Positions 7,165 to 14,944 of a stretch of DNA of 20,220 nucleotides are shown one piece after another (the first letter of the stretch is position 1; every line of letters starts with the position of its first letter). Origin of the DNA: a virus; the IMG/VR virus record IMGVR_UViG_3300030382_002811, positions 1 through 20,220 of that record; one strand, given 5' to 3'. The notes below the pieces were generated by a model that saw only the letters and a program-made list of their open reading frames with translations, was not told the DNA's origin and searched no databases. The translations under genes were made by a program, and so were the position numbers.

Positions 7165-7331
7165 ATTTTCCCCCTACTCATCACTATCCATTGATAGGAT
7201 AATAGTTTTCTCAATAACTCGCTACGTTTAAAAAAGTTATCATTATAAGACAACTTATTATTCTCAACTTTAATCCTAACAGCTACTTGGTCATCCCAAT
7301 ACTTTTCTTCCGCTAATGTTCTATTTATCAT
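7161..7331 (-). CDS. 56-aa protein resembling a truncated SAM-methyltransferase N-terminus
   Basis: The reading frame extends to 7409, but AAGGAGG lies three bases before the ATG at 7331, and the longer form would be buried in the upstream gene. The protein begins MINRTLAEEKYWDD, has a linker, then FFKRSELLRKLLSYQW. The EKYWDDQ start followed by a KR-x2-LL helix and a W resembles the region just before motif I in class I methyltransferases of polysaccharide loci. Here the frame stops after a few more residues, before any VLEIGCG-type motif, and the next gene starts in the same bases (ATGA). Without the AdoMet-binding loop it cannot be a working methyltransferase. It could be a remnant kept for coupling or an unrelated small protein. 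The family guess is weak; the ORF itself is well supported. Confidence 0.5.
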   Translation of the reverse strand: MINRTLAEEKYWDDQVAVRIKVENNKLSYNDNFFKRSELLRKLLSYQWIVMSRGKI

Positions 7332-8451
7332 TATCCTCCTTAGTAAATAAACGCTCAAAATCATCATCTGATATAGGTGTAGACAAATCTGTATAACTGT
7401 TTCGTACACTCGTAAGTGAACAATACAAATCTTTTAATGGCTGTAGATTATTGTCCATAGTAAACTGCTGGCGTTTCTTCAATAAAACTTTTCTTATTTT
7501 TGTATGTTCTTCCCATCTTTCAAATAGTTCTTCAAGATTTTTCACTTCTATGCCTATGCCATGTTCCCGTACAAACTTACCGCATTCTTTTGCATTTATA
7601 GCGACAATGGGAACTCCTGCTGCCACATAATCAAAGAGCTTATTTGGCATGGCGACTTCCCATTCCCTTGTATAGTTAAGATTCCCAACCAAACCCCAAT
7701 CATGTCTGCCAATGTTTTTCAATAATGTATCATATACATAAGGTGGATGCACGAATGCTATATCGTTGTAGGCTTTCATAAATTCTTTATCTTCGTTATT
7801 CCTGCCAGCATACAGATGAAATTTGACACCTATATCATGCGCTTTTTGTGCAAAGTCTTTATAGTCACAATACCTAAATCCAAAACTTGCTTTAGATGTT
7901 ACATCCATTTGAATCTTTCCCTCGTAGACTAAGCCGCCCATCCAATCGGCAGCGTTGTATCTATATAATCTTCTCGGCAGGTAAGATGGTAAAATGATGT
8001 GAGGTTGGGTTAGTTTGAACTCGTTAATTATTAAATCAGCGAATGGTCGGGAGGGAAATACTAAGGCATCTGCAAGTTGAAAGTTATTTCTCTCTTCTAT
8101 GCTTACACGAACAACCTCTGGATTCTTTTCTTTTTCTTCTGGCGTTACTCTGGCGAGAAAAGAATCATGGACATCCAATATTACAGGAACGTCACACATC
8201 TCTTTTATCAATGTGACAAAGAATGATGGTTCATTATGACAATGAAACACATCGGTGTTTGGAGCGTGGAGTTTTATAAAAGAAGCTAAATTCCCTAAGT
8301 CGAACCAATGGCCGAATGTTGAATAGGCTTCTGAAAATGAGGCGTGTCTGTGGGCAATTAAGTGGACTTTGTGCTGGCCTCCCTCGATGAGAGGCAACCC
8401 CATCTTGTGTACTCTCACACAAGAATGGTTTGCTACCATAACTACTTTCAT
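7321..8451 (-). CDS. Glycosyltransferase, GT4-like (GT-B fold)
   Basis: This 376-aa protein begins MKVVMVANHSCVRVHKMGL, a typical first strand and acceptor loop of GT-B enzymes. FHCHNEPSFFVTLIKEM and VILDVHDSF follow (about 90-120), as in GT4 family N-domains. The C-domain contains WEVAMPNKLFDYVAAGVPIV, which matches the NKxxDYxAxGxPxV donor-binding signature, followed by a ...GIGIEVKNLEELFERW tail. It probably transfers a sugar from a nucleotide donor. No membrane helix is seen. It is the first gene of the modification island, 12 bases downstream of the T-tract of a hairpin terminator, with AAAAAGGAACA before its ATG. Its expression therefore probably depends on readthrough from the capsid genes. 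The substrate is not decidable. Confidence 0.82.
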   Translation of the reverse strand: MKVVMVANHSCVRVHKMGLPLIEGGQHKVHLIAHRHASFSEAYSTFGHWFDLGNLASFIKLHAPNTDVFHCHNEPSFFVTLIKEMCDVPVILDVHDSFLARVTPEEKEKNPEVVRVSIEERNNFQLADALVFPSRPFADLIINEFKLTQPHIILPSYLPRRLYRYNAADWMGGLVYEGKIQMDVTSKASFGFRYCDYKDFAQKAHDIGVKFHLYAGRNNEDKEFMKAYNDIAFVHPPYVYDTLLKNIGRHDWGLVGNLNYTREWEVAMPNKLFDYVAAGVPIVAINAKECGKFVREHGIGIEVKNLEELFERWEEHTKIRKVLLKKRQQFTMDNNLQPLKDLYCSLTSVRNSYTDLSTPISDDDFERLFTKEDNDK

Positions 8452-8462
8452 TGTTCCTTTTT

Positions 8463-8492
8463 AAAAAGTTGGGGGAGTATTACCCCTCCCCC
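8463..8492 (-). terminator. Rho-independent terminator between capsid genes and sugar island
   Basis: On the minus strand a perfect 7-bp stem GGGGGAG/CTCCCCC (8486..8492 with 8471..8477) closes an 8-base loop and is followed by AAC and a run of five T (8463..8467). It lies just after the 160-aa structural gene and immediately before the first glycosyltransferase gene. No promoter is visible between it and that gene. Confidence 0.75.
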
Positions 8493-8506
8493 ATGAGGGC
8501 TTACTA

Positions 8507-8989
8507 CTAAGTATTTACATCCCAATTTGAATCAAGTGCAGGAACGTAATCGACAAAGAACGCAACAGTACCAGTTGTGGTGCTGGTATTCTGTGCCGTA
8601 CCTTTATCTGTTTCGGGAGTACCTGTCGTAATACTAATGTACTCTCCAGCCTTACACTGAGCAACTGACATAGTTATATCAGAAGCGAAAGAGAAGAGTG
8701 CAGATGAAAAACAGTTAAAGGAAGCTGCTAATGAAGCAGAAGCTCCTCTTGTTTTCACCCGACAATCAATCTTGTCAACTCCAGAACCATTCAATGTTGC
8801 CATTGTGAAAGAGCCAGCTTTCAAAAGACGAATCGGCCCTCTCGGATACCACCTTGCAAGCTGAGACTGAGTTGTAGCATCAGTCGTACCGAAGGTGTAT
8901 CCAGCGGCAGCGTCTCCACCGAGCTTCACGGTGAGACCAAACCACTTTCTTGTTATTCCGCCATATACCGCAGCATCATAAGTTGCCAT
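8507..8989 (-). CDS. Probable virion protein, 160 aa, directly downstream of capsid gene
   Basis: This 160-aa protein is Ala/Thr/Ser/Gly-rich and beta-prone, with an N-terminal block ATYDAAVYGGITRKWFGLTV and a C-terminal strand GTVAFFVDYVPALDSNW. It follows the major capsid gene by 23 bases, with AGGAGAACAAA before its ATG, and precedes a terminator, so it is the end of the head gene group. Position, size and composition suit a capsid decoration or head-completion protein, but I cannot tie it to a named family. It contains several Thr/Ser-rich stretches (for example around residues 135-145) that could be glycan acceptors if the following island modifies the virion. Confidence 0.65.
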   Translation of the reverse strand: MATYDAAVYGGITRKWFGLTVKLGGDAAAGYTFGTTDATTQSQLARWYPRGPIRLLKAGSFTMATLNGSGVDKIDCRVKTRGASASLAASFNCFSSALFSFASDITMSVAQCKAGEYISITTGTPETDKGTAQNTSTTTGTVAFFVDYVPALDSNWDVNT

Positions 8990-9012
8990 TTTGTTCTCCT
9001 AAAAAAAATTAA

Positions 9013-9975
9013 TCACGCACCAGAATCCCACTTGATAATTCTTGAGTCTCCTTCAGTATCCCACTCAAGCGCCCATCCGCCCAAGAAGTACCATGCGATA
9101 CCTTTAGACCTTCCGTAATCAGTAACAACCTTCATGCGGATTTCCTCTGGCACAACAATGGCTTCTCTAACGACACCTTTACCGAACATATAGGCATCAA
9201 GAGACTGCGCCTTAGTCCACGATTTAGCCGTTGCAGTTCGAGCAGCAGCGTCAACCGTAAACCGTGAAGCATAGAAGTCTTTAACAAACCTAACACCGTG
9301 TAGTCTCCCCACTTCACCGTTATATATCTTATGGACACCTGTTTCCGTATACTGATTAACTCCTTCCATTGCTCCTTCGAGTGACTCAATCGCTTCCAGA
9401 GAAGCAATACATACATAAGAATCACCTTCGTAAGCAGGTACGTTCCGTTTCTCTAACTCAAGTCTCATCTTCCTAACGTGACGGGAATTAAGAATTGATG
9501 TGTTAGTAACAGTAGCAGTACCGTTAGTAGTAAGAGTATGGGCAGTAGTAGAAGTACCCACGAAACGTAACTTAGTTTCATTGTACCGTCTCTCAACCTT
9601 ACCATCCAACACCTTAGCTGCATCATCGAGCAATCCGCCTCTCACAATTTCCTTTACATCAAATTCTGACAGGGCTTCTGACTTGAAAGAAAACGGAATG
9701 GAGTTACCTACTTCATTTACTGTAAGCGTACCCCATGTCAAAGCCTGAGTGGTTTCGTGCATGGTGTTGGTTTCGGTTAAGTTTCCACCGATGGTCGCAA
9801 CATTAGCAACTTTCAGCCAGTTCACTGACTGACCTCTCTGCTTTCCGAATGCTTCCTTGACATCAACGAACTGTCTGAACTTGAATAAAGGTTGGGCTGA
9901 ACGCTGGAAAAACTGATTAAGTTTGTTGTTTGTCAACACACCTGAGTGGTTGACCCATAGCATCTCGTTAGCCAT
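9013..9975 (-). CDS. Major capsid protein, N4-gp56 family
   Basis: This 320-aa protein forms the icosahedral head shell. It matches, from memory, the N4-gp56 family of HK97-fold major capsid proteins. The signs are FxQRSAQPLFKFRQFVD near the N-terminus, a strand-rich middle with LTVNEVGNSIPFSFKSEALS, then GLLDDAAKVLDGKVERRYNE, SRHVRKMRLELEKRNVPAYE, YVCIASLEAIESLEG and GEVGRLHGVRFVKD. The order of conserved blocks and the length (about 300-400 in the family) agree. TTGGAGG lies 12 bases before the ATG. It sits directly after the scaffold-like gene, the usual order. The family is common in N4-like and other podoviruses. Confidence 0.92.
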   Translation of the reverse strand: MANEMLWVNHSGVLTNNKLNQFFQRSAQPLFKFRQFVDVKEAFGKQRGQSVNWLKVANVATIGGNLTETNTMHETTQALTWGTLTVNEVGNSIPFSFKSEALSEFDVKEIVRGGLLDDAAKVLDGKVERRYNETKLRFVGTSTTAHTLTTNGTATVTNTSILNSRHVRKMRLELEKRNVPAYEGDSYVCIASLEAIESLEGAMEGVNQYTETGVHKIYNGEVGRLHGVRFVKDFYASRFTVDAAARTATAKSWTKAQSLDAYMFGKGVVREAIVVPEEIRMKVVTDYGRSKGIAWYFLGGWALEWDTEGDSRIIKWDSGA

Positions 9976-10005
9976 CGTCTATATACCTCCAATTAAATTG
10001 GAAGA

Positions 10006-10995
10006 TTAGACAGCAGACCTCTGTTTCTCTTTCTCACGCATTTCCATGTAACGGCTATTCATTTCTTTTTGACTTAAAGAGTTAACATCTTCTTTCTTTT
10101 TAACAACAGGCTTGCCACCAGAATTTCCAGACAGAGCCGCTTTCTTCTTGAGAGCTATTCGCTCATCAATAAGCGTGTCCTTATCTTTCTGGTCTATGAT
10201 TTTTTGCATCGAAGGATATATCTCTTCCTTATAAATCTTTTTCCAGCCAACAGAGTTATCAATATCAAGAACCTTCCTGACAGCACCGTTGCTATCTGGA
10301 AAATAACTCTGTGGGTCTGGTTCTTTCATTATAAGGTCTTGGATATGCTGCTTGATTAATGGAGTACATTTTTCAAACCCATCGAAGCCTTCTTCTGCAA
10401 GCTCCTTATGAGTTGTCCTTACGTTCTCCAGAAAAGCTGTCTGCATCTTCTGAGCATCTGTTTGAGAATCCTTTTGCTTGAGTGAAGCAATCTGAGCCTC
10501 AAGGTCATCCGCCCTCTTTCTCTGCTTTAACAGCTCTGCATCATAATCCTCAATATATTCCTCCTCTTCTTTATCCTTTTCTTCAGGTTTGCGTTCATTA
10601 ATAACATCCCTGAGTTGATTTTTTAAATCAAGAACTTCAGCCTGCAACTCTTTACGTCTCTCACGTTCTTCGTGAAATGCGCCATGAGGAACTGTCTTCT
10701 CTTCGGGTTTGTCAGATTTATCATCCTTACTGTCCTCAGTGTCATCCTTTTTCTTCTCTGGCTCTCCCTCTTCGGATTCGGCAGGAGCATCCGCATCTTT
10801 TTCTACAGATTCCTGATTACTACCTTCGGGATTTCCTTCAGGTTTGTACTTTGCGTAAAGTTTATCACGCTCAGACAAATCTTCGCCAGCATCTCCACTT
10901 ACGTCAGGAGTCTCCGTTTGCGTTTCTCCTACTGTTACTGCATCCTCTTTTTCGGCAGAGGCATCCGATTGTGCTGCGTCTTTCTTCTTATCCAT
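10006..10995 (-). CDS. Capsid scaffolding-like protein
   Basis: This 329-aa protein is very acidic and low-complexity in its first 110 residues (Asp/Glu/Ser/Lys/Pro-rich). A long predicted coiled coil follows (about 108-180, with RERRKELQAEVLDLKNQL and RKRADDLEAQIASLKQ), and the C-terminus is basic and helical. This is the classic shape of phage scaffolding proteins, which guide capsid assembly and then leave. It lies immediately upstream of the major capsid gene, 30 bases away, which is the conserved place for scaffold. GGAGG precedes the ATG. No protease motif was seen, so the assignment rests on composition and position, not on a sequence signature. Confidence 0.82.
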   Translation of the reverse strand: MDKKKDAAQSDASAEKEDAVTVGETQTETPDVSGDAGEDLSERDKLYAKYKPEGNPEGSNQESVEKDADAPAESEEGEPEKKKDDTEDSKDDKSDKPEEKTVPHGAFHEERERRKELQAEVLDLKNQLRDVINERKPEEKDKEEEEYIEDYDAELLKQRKRADDLEAQIASLKQKDSQTDAQKMQTAFLENVRTTHKELAEEGFDGFEKCTPLIKQHIQDLIMKEPDPQSYFPDSNGAVRKVLDIDNSVGWKKIYKEEIYPSMQKIIDQKDKDTLIDERIALKKKAALSGNSGGKPVVKKKEDVNSLSQKEMNSRYMEMREKEKQRSAV

Positions 10996-11034
10996 TTAAT
11001 CCTCCGTAGTTTTACAAGTTTTGCGCTTGCTGTT

Positions 11035-11051
11035 CCTGAATACGGTTCAGG
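11035..11051 (-). promoter_or_regulatory. Perfect hairpin in the leader of the scaffold gene
   Basis: A 6-bp perfect inverted repeat CCTGAA-CCGTA-TTCAGG lies about 40 bases upstream of the scaffold ATG, in a 104-base non-coding gap. There is no T-run after it, so it is unlikely to be an intrinsic terminator. An RNA stability element, processing site or operator would all fit; the sequence does not decide. Confidence 0.4.
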
Positions 11052-11075
11052 TATCCGCTTATAATTTTTTTATAC

Positions 11076-11103
11076 TAAATACCATGTTTAAATTTAAAGT
11101 CAA
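11076..11103 (-). promoter_or_regulatory. Possible promoter upstream of scaffold and capsid genes
   Basis: On the minus strand TTGACT (11098..11103) is followed after 16 bases by TATTTA (11076..11081), preceded by TGG as in an extended -10. The -35 overlaps the stop codon of the upstream 106-aa gene. The -35 is close to the sigma-70 consensus but the -10 is poor. An extra promoter for the highly expressed scaffold and capsid genes is reasonable. Confidence 0.35.
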
Positions 11104-11420
11104 GTTAAATTTTTCATTTCTAAAGTACCATCTTTAATTCTTTGCTCCAAAATTTCAGAGGCATACTTGGCTTGAGCATCTAACCACGCTGGTATATCTC
11201 CAAAATTATATCTACAAACCTTGATGATTGCTTTCAATTCGCACTGGCGTTCTAAAGATAACCCTTGTTTTGTTACCAGCTCACGTAGCGCATTATCGGA
11301 TACAACTTTAAAGCAAAACTCAAGGGTTTTAAATTCTGGAAGAGCTTGGAGTTTCTTAATGTCCTCAAATTTTCCTACCTTTTCTATAAAGGTCTGATTG
11401 TCTATATCTTCTATATTCAT
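11100..11420 (-). CDS. Hypothetical protein, 106 aa, in head gene cluster
   Basis: This 106-aa protein begins MNIEDIDNQTFIEKVGKFED and appears mostly helical, with three Cys residues that do not form an obvious metal site. I do not recognise a family. It lies between portal and scaffold genes, where head-assembly accessory proteins are often found. It starts three bases after the stop of the 44-aa gene and has little ribosome binding site of its own, which suggests translation by re-initiation. The gene ends in a TGA that overlaps the -35 of a possible promoter for the scaffold gene. Confidence 0.65.
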   Translation of the reverse strand: MNIEDIDNQTFIEKVGKFEDIKKLQALPEFKTLEFCFKVVSDNALRELVTKQGLSLERQCELKAIIKVCRYNFGDIPAWLDAQAKYASEILEQRIKDGTLEMKNLT

Positions 11421-11423
11421 AAA

Positions 11424-11558
11424 TTATTTACAATGGTGCTTCATTTTATGTCTCTTAATATACTTCCCCTCATACAAAACCCAAACAGTTAGCTCGTTTA
11501 CTTTTATCAATGGAACTGTTACTTCATTGCGACTAACAATACATTTAACTTTTTTCAT
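11424..11558 (-). CDS. Small protein, 44 aa, coupled to portal gene
   Basis: A 44-codon frame starts at an ATG that shares bases with the portal stop (TAATG) and ends three bases before the next gene. The protein is basic, with a strand-like middle (LTVWVLYEGKYI) and a His/Lys/Cys C-terminus (HKMKHHCK). Without it the gap between portal and the 106-aa gene would be the largest untranslated space inside the head cluster. It is supported by overlap and position rather than by homology, and function is unknown. Confidence 0.5.
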   Translation of the reverse strand: MKKVKCIVSRNEVTVPLIKVNELTVWVLYEGKYIKRHKMKHHCK

Positions 11559-13321
11559 TATTGACTCCCAAATTGTCCTGCCTGCGCACCGCCCTCAACT
11601 ACTGGCTGGCCTGCGCCTGCTAATGATGGGTCTAAACCTCCGCCCTGCTGAGGCTCTACTCCCTGAACTTGAAAGAAGAAATCCTGTACGTTTTTATGTC
11701 CGAGCTTAGGTAATATCTCATCCATAAACCGTGTCGTGTCTATCATTCTTATCTGCTGTTTAGGCACTGCTCCAGACTGAATAAGCTGTATCATAGCCGT
11801 ATTCGACATATTCGCCCTGTCCATAGCAAGCATATTCTGTTGGATTTCAAATTGCTTTCCGACTGCACCGAGACCGACATTGATTTCAAGGTCAACCTCT
11901 TCGCCTAAATCAAAGATGTCTATACCTGTCGGATTCAAGTCTCTGAAGTTTTCATTTGCTACACGCAAGATTGCTGCATCAGTCTCGAACCTTTGTATCA
12001 TACCAGCCAAAACTGAAAAGAAATCAACGAGAAACGTCTCTTTAACTATTGCAGCGAAAAGGTCTATCTTCGCATTTGACTCAGCAAGATTAATCTGAGC
12101 TACAGTTGCCTTTGATTCAGTTCCAAGACCTTGCTTCTGAGGAGTAACACCAGACATCTCCTGCATCATATTGTCATCTACGAGAGCTTCGGTATATGAT
12201 GTCTGAGTGACATTGTTAAAAGGTCTGTCAACTACGCCACCAACGTCATCCGCCAGAGTAACTCCGCCAGCCCGTGAACGGGTAAGCGATAACAAATCGA
12301 CATTAGCAAATCTGGAAACGATTGTTCTTCCATTTAAAGCAAGGGATACATTGTCTTTCCTCTGATTTAGATGAGAGTTTATACTCTCCTGCACTCCCTC
12401 AAGTGGCTGAGGGAATCCTTCTCCAATTGCCTTGTGAGCCTCAGTTAGACACTGACCCATGACAATGTTGTATCGCCTACCGTAAGGAGACTCCATCGGT
12501 TCTTTTAATATAGTATCGCCAGAGTGAGCGCCAAAAAAAACTCTCCCACCTTCTTTATAGAAGGTCTCAAACCAAACATACTTTTCTTCGGCCTTTATTA
12601 CTTCATTCTTATTGGTTTCATTGAATTTACCTGCTGTCGGGTATTCATTTGGCTGAGGGTTCTGCAACGGGTCACGTTCATTTATGTGGCGAGTCTGCCT
12701 AACTATCTGAGTCTCAGGCGTGGAAGGTTCGAGCTTATCTATTAATGAGTCCTCGTATCCGAGTTCCAATAGCTCTTCTCTGGTTGACCAGTTCTCAAAT
12801 ATAAAGTATCTCTTCTTTTCTTTTATTGCGGTTGTCATGTCGTGGTAAACCTGCTCAGGCGGATATAGTACAAACTCAGGCTTGTCGTCAAACTCATTTA
12901 AAACCCACCTGAATTTACCTATGCAGATTCCGACATTTATAATATCCTGAAAAGCCCATACGAATTGCAAGAACAATCCGTCAGTTCTCATCATAGTGTC
13001 GTAACGCCATTTAGTAACGAAGTGGAGAATCTTGGAACGGAGGGTGTCAGTCTTACCATCTCTCCCTGTAATTTTAAAGTTATCTGAGTCTCTGAGAAAG
13101 ATTTGATAGAAACTTGCAAGGATTCTCCATGAAATAGCCCATATCTTGCGGTAAAATAATTTAGAACGTCCTCTAACTTTGGATTTTTCAACTTCATTTG
13201 CCTGAAACACTCCTTTCACATTCCTGATATTCTTTGTCCATTGGTCATCGTACTGCCGTCTCAACTCCTGCGCTTCATGTTTCCATCTTTCTGCTTTTAG
13301 GATAAAGTCATCTTTTGGCAT
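11558..13321 (-). CDS. Portal protein (head-to-tail connector)
   Basis: This 587-aa protein is a probable dodecameric portal at the DNA-entry vertex. Length, place directly after the large terminase gene and sequence character agree with podovirus-type portals. The N-terminus is charged and helical (residues 1-60). A membrane-like amphipathic block IWAISWRILASFYQIFL follows. Next are a beta-rich stretch with FEFVLYPPEQVYHD-like sequence and a helical part with ATVAQINLAESNAKIDL (the portal stem/crown helices). The tail is Gly/Gln-rich, ending GGAQAGQFGSQ. I place it near the SU10/phiEco32-type portal group from memory, but I cannot confirm the subfamily. GGGAGGAG precedes the ATG. Confidence 0.82.
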   Translation of the reverse strand: MPKDDFILKAERWKHEAQELRRQYDDQWTKNIRNVKGVFQANEVEKSKVRGRSKLFYRKIWAISWRILASFYQIFLRDSDNFKITGRDGKTDTLRSKILHFVTKWRYDTMMRTDGLFLQFVWAFQDIINVGICIGKFRWVLNEFDDKPEFVLYPPEQVYHDMTTAIKEKKRYFIFENWSTREELLELGYEDSLIDKLEPSTPETQIVRQTRHINERDPLQNPQPNEYPTAGKFNETNKNEVIKAEEKYVWFETFYKEGGRVFFGAHSGDTILKEPMESPYGRRYNIVMGQCLTEAHKAIGEGFPQPLEGVQESINSHLNQRKDNVSLALNGRTIVSRFANVDLLSLTRSRAGGVTLADDVGGVVDRPFNNVTQTSYTEALVDDNMMQEMSGVTPQKQGLGTESKATVAQINLAESNAKIDLFAAIVKETFLVDFFSVLAGMIQRFETDAAILRVANENFRDLNPTGIDIFDLGEEVDLEINVGLGAVGKQFEIQQNMLAMDRANMSNTAMIQLIQSGAVPKQQIRMIDTTRFMDEILPKLGHKNVQDFFFQVQGVEPQQGGGLDPSLAGAGQPVVEGGAQAGQFGSQ

Positions 13322-13333
13322 CGTTGCTCCTCC

Positions 13334-14944
13334 CTAATATCCTGTGTTATCACTGTCGTATTCGGGTTCTGGCACGTAATCATTAAAAGGCATCCAGTTC
13401 ATTACTCTCTGGTGCGCATAACGTAATGCTGCATGAAAATCATGCTTGCCTTCTTTTATGTCATCTTTTATTTTATCATCTTCATTAGCGAAAGTGTCAC
13501 GCTCCAATGTTTTCATGGAGTGGATTAATTCTTTATTTTCTGGTGTATCAAAAATTACCAGCTTTGGCAAGTTAATTCTTTCATCTACCTTTAATTTCTG
13601 CCGTATTAAATCTACCCCTGCTATCTTAGAACCTACGAATTTTTCCGATTTGAATAACGCAGGAATCGCATTCTTTCCCCTACCCAAGAGTACGTAAGCA
13701 TTATAGTCACCAATAATCCTGATAGTAGAATCAGCAGATTTATCGCAATTAGTCCATCCCAAACGGTAATTTCGTTCAATAGCACGTTTTGCCAGCTCTG
13801 CTTTAATGATTTCAGTATCATCCCCATGATTGCTTTTATAGCATCCGACAACATATTCAAAACCCTCCCTGTCAACGGCTATCTCCGCACACGCTGTTGG
13901 TTTCGTCATGTGAGGGTCTAACCCACGATAAACAATATAATCTTCCCTGTTAAGTTTAAATGGTTTAATAACATGAATTTTCTCAGAAAATAAATTAGAA
14001 TAAACCAAGCCAGATAAACTTACATACTTTCCGAGCAAACGCATCAGCAATTTATTGTAATCGGTTTCCTGAGAACATATTTCATCAAGAGTCGAAAGGT
14101 TCGCTTTCTTATTTGTAACTGAAGCGAGTTCAAAAACCTTTACGTTGTCAGCAATATCTCCAAAGAATATTTCGGAACTCCATGACAGTCCGTGAGTAGG
14201 CGTAAAGCCAAACAGCTCTATTACCCTGTCGGCTGTTACGAAACGCATTAAGTTCTCTTTTCTTATTTTTTCTTTCGGCTCTTCATCATAAATAACAACA
14301 TTAAGCTGCACACCCTGAAACGAGTCCACATCCTGTTCATTCGTCATAAACTCAATTTCAGCCAGAACAAAGTTGTTGTCACGATAGAGCGTAAGCATCT
14401 TGCGTTCTGCGTTCCAACTATCAGCCCAATTACCATTCTTTAAACATTCCTTTGGTGCAAACTTCTTCCACTCCCTTATAACTGCATTCTGTAACTGCCT
14501 ATTATCGACTCCAACAACCCTCGCTTTCATAGGAAATCTTTTAGGAAGCAAATGTTCAGGGAAAACTCCTTTCAATGCTTCTGGCAAAACACCTGTAGTT
14601 ATCCCGTAACATATGATACTCATTATGAGAGTTTTGCCAGCTTGGTTCGCACCGAGAACAGCTATAATATTACAGGTCTCCAATGCCTTGATAGCATCCA
14701 ATTGAGAATCGAATACTTGAGGTATATCTTCGGGGTTTAGGTATTTCCTGAGGAGAGCTTCGCCTTCTGGAGTTACAGTGCCATCGGAGGGTTCAAAATA
14801 ATAATAGGCGTTCTCTTCTTTCAGGAAATCTATTTTTGTGTTGATTTCACAATCAACCAATGCAGCAACTTTGTCTGCGATGGCTAATTGTTCTTCATCG
14901 GGAAGATGTTTTAATTTGTCGTAATCGAGAGTTTTAATGTCCAC
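13334..14944 (-). CDS. terL: Terminase large subunit (DNA-packaging ATPase/nuclease)
   Basis: This 536-aa protein is the motor ATPase and nuclease that packages DNA into the prohead. The ATPase domain has Walker A VLGANQAGKT (residues 98-105 core), Walker B LNVVIYDEEP (D220, E221) and a coupling motif near GFTPTHG (247-253). The RNase H-like nuclease domain carries acidic residues D343 (YRGLDPHMTKPT), D401 or D405 and D502 (HDFHAALRYA). Length is usual for the family. Translation starts at GTG (14944) directly after the TAA of the preceding gene, with no clear ribosome binding site, so it is probably coupled. No small terminase subunit is recognisable next to it. It lies upstream of the portal, the standard order. 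Confidence 0.95.
   Translation of the reverse strand: MDIKTLDYDKLKHLPDEEQLAIADKVAALVDCEINTKIDFLKEENAYYYFEPSDGTVTPEGEALLRKYLNPEDIPQVFDSQLDAIKALETCNIIAVLGANQAGKTLIMSIICYGITTGVLPEALKGVFPEHLLPKRFPMKARVVGVDNRQLQNAVIREWKKFAPKECLKNGNWADSWNAERKMLTLYRDNNFVLAEIEFMTNEQDVDSFQGVQLNVVIYDEEPKEKIRKENLMRFVTADRVIELFGFTPTHGLSWSSEIFFGDIADNVKVFELASVTNKKANLSTLDEICSQETDYNKLLMRLLGKYVSLSGLVYSNLFSEKIHVIKPFKLNREDYIVYRGLDPHMTKPTACAEIAVDREGFEYVVGCYKSNHGDDTEIIKAELAKRAIERNYRLGWTNCDKSADSTIRIIGDYNAYVLLGRGKNAIPALFKSEKFVGSKIAGVDLIRQKLKVDERINLPKLVIFDTPENKELIHSMKTLERDTFANEDDKIKDDIKEGKHDFHAALRYAHQRVMNWMPFNDYVPEPEYDSDNTGY

Noticed and set aside
7332-7409. N-terminal extension of the 56-aa gene to 7409
   Set aside because: It lies within the upstream glycosyltransferase gene in another frame, with no ribosome binding site; the AAGGAGG site fits the ATG at 7331.
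3553-8451. Bacterial O-antigen cluster with adjacent prophage
   Set aside because: The genes are stop/start coupled and continuous with phage structural genes on both sides, with no flippase, polymerase or sugar synthesis set, so a phage island is the better reading.
10672-11064. Plus-strand frame of 130 codons opposite the scaffold gene
   Set aside because: It is antisense to a long, well-started coiled-coil gene; its Phe/Leu/Arg-rich product reflects the complementary low-complexity acidic codons, and no plus-strand gene is supported anywhere in the window.
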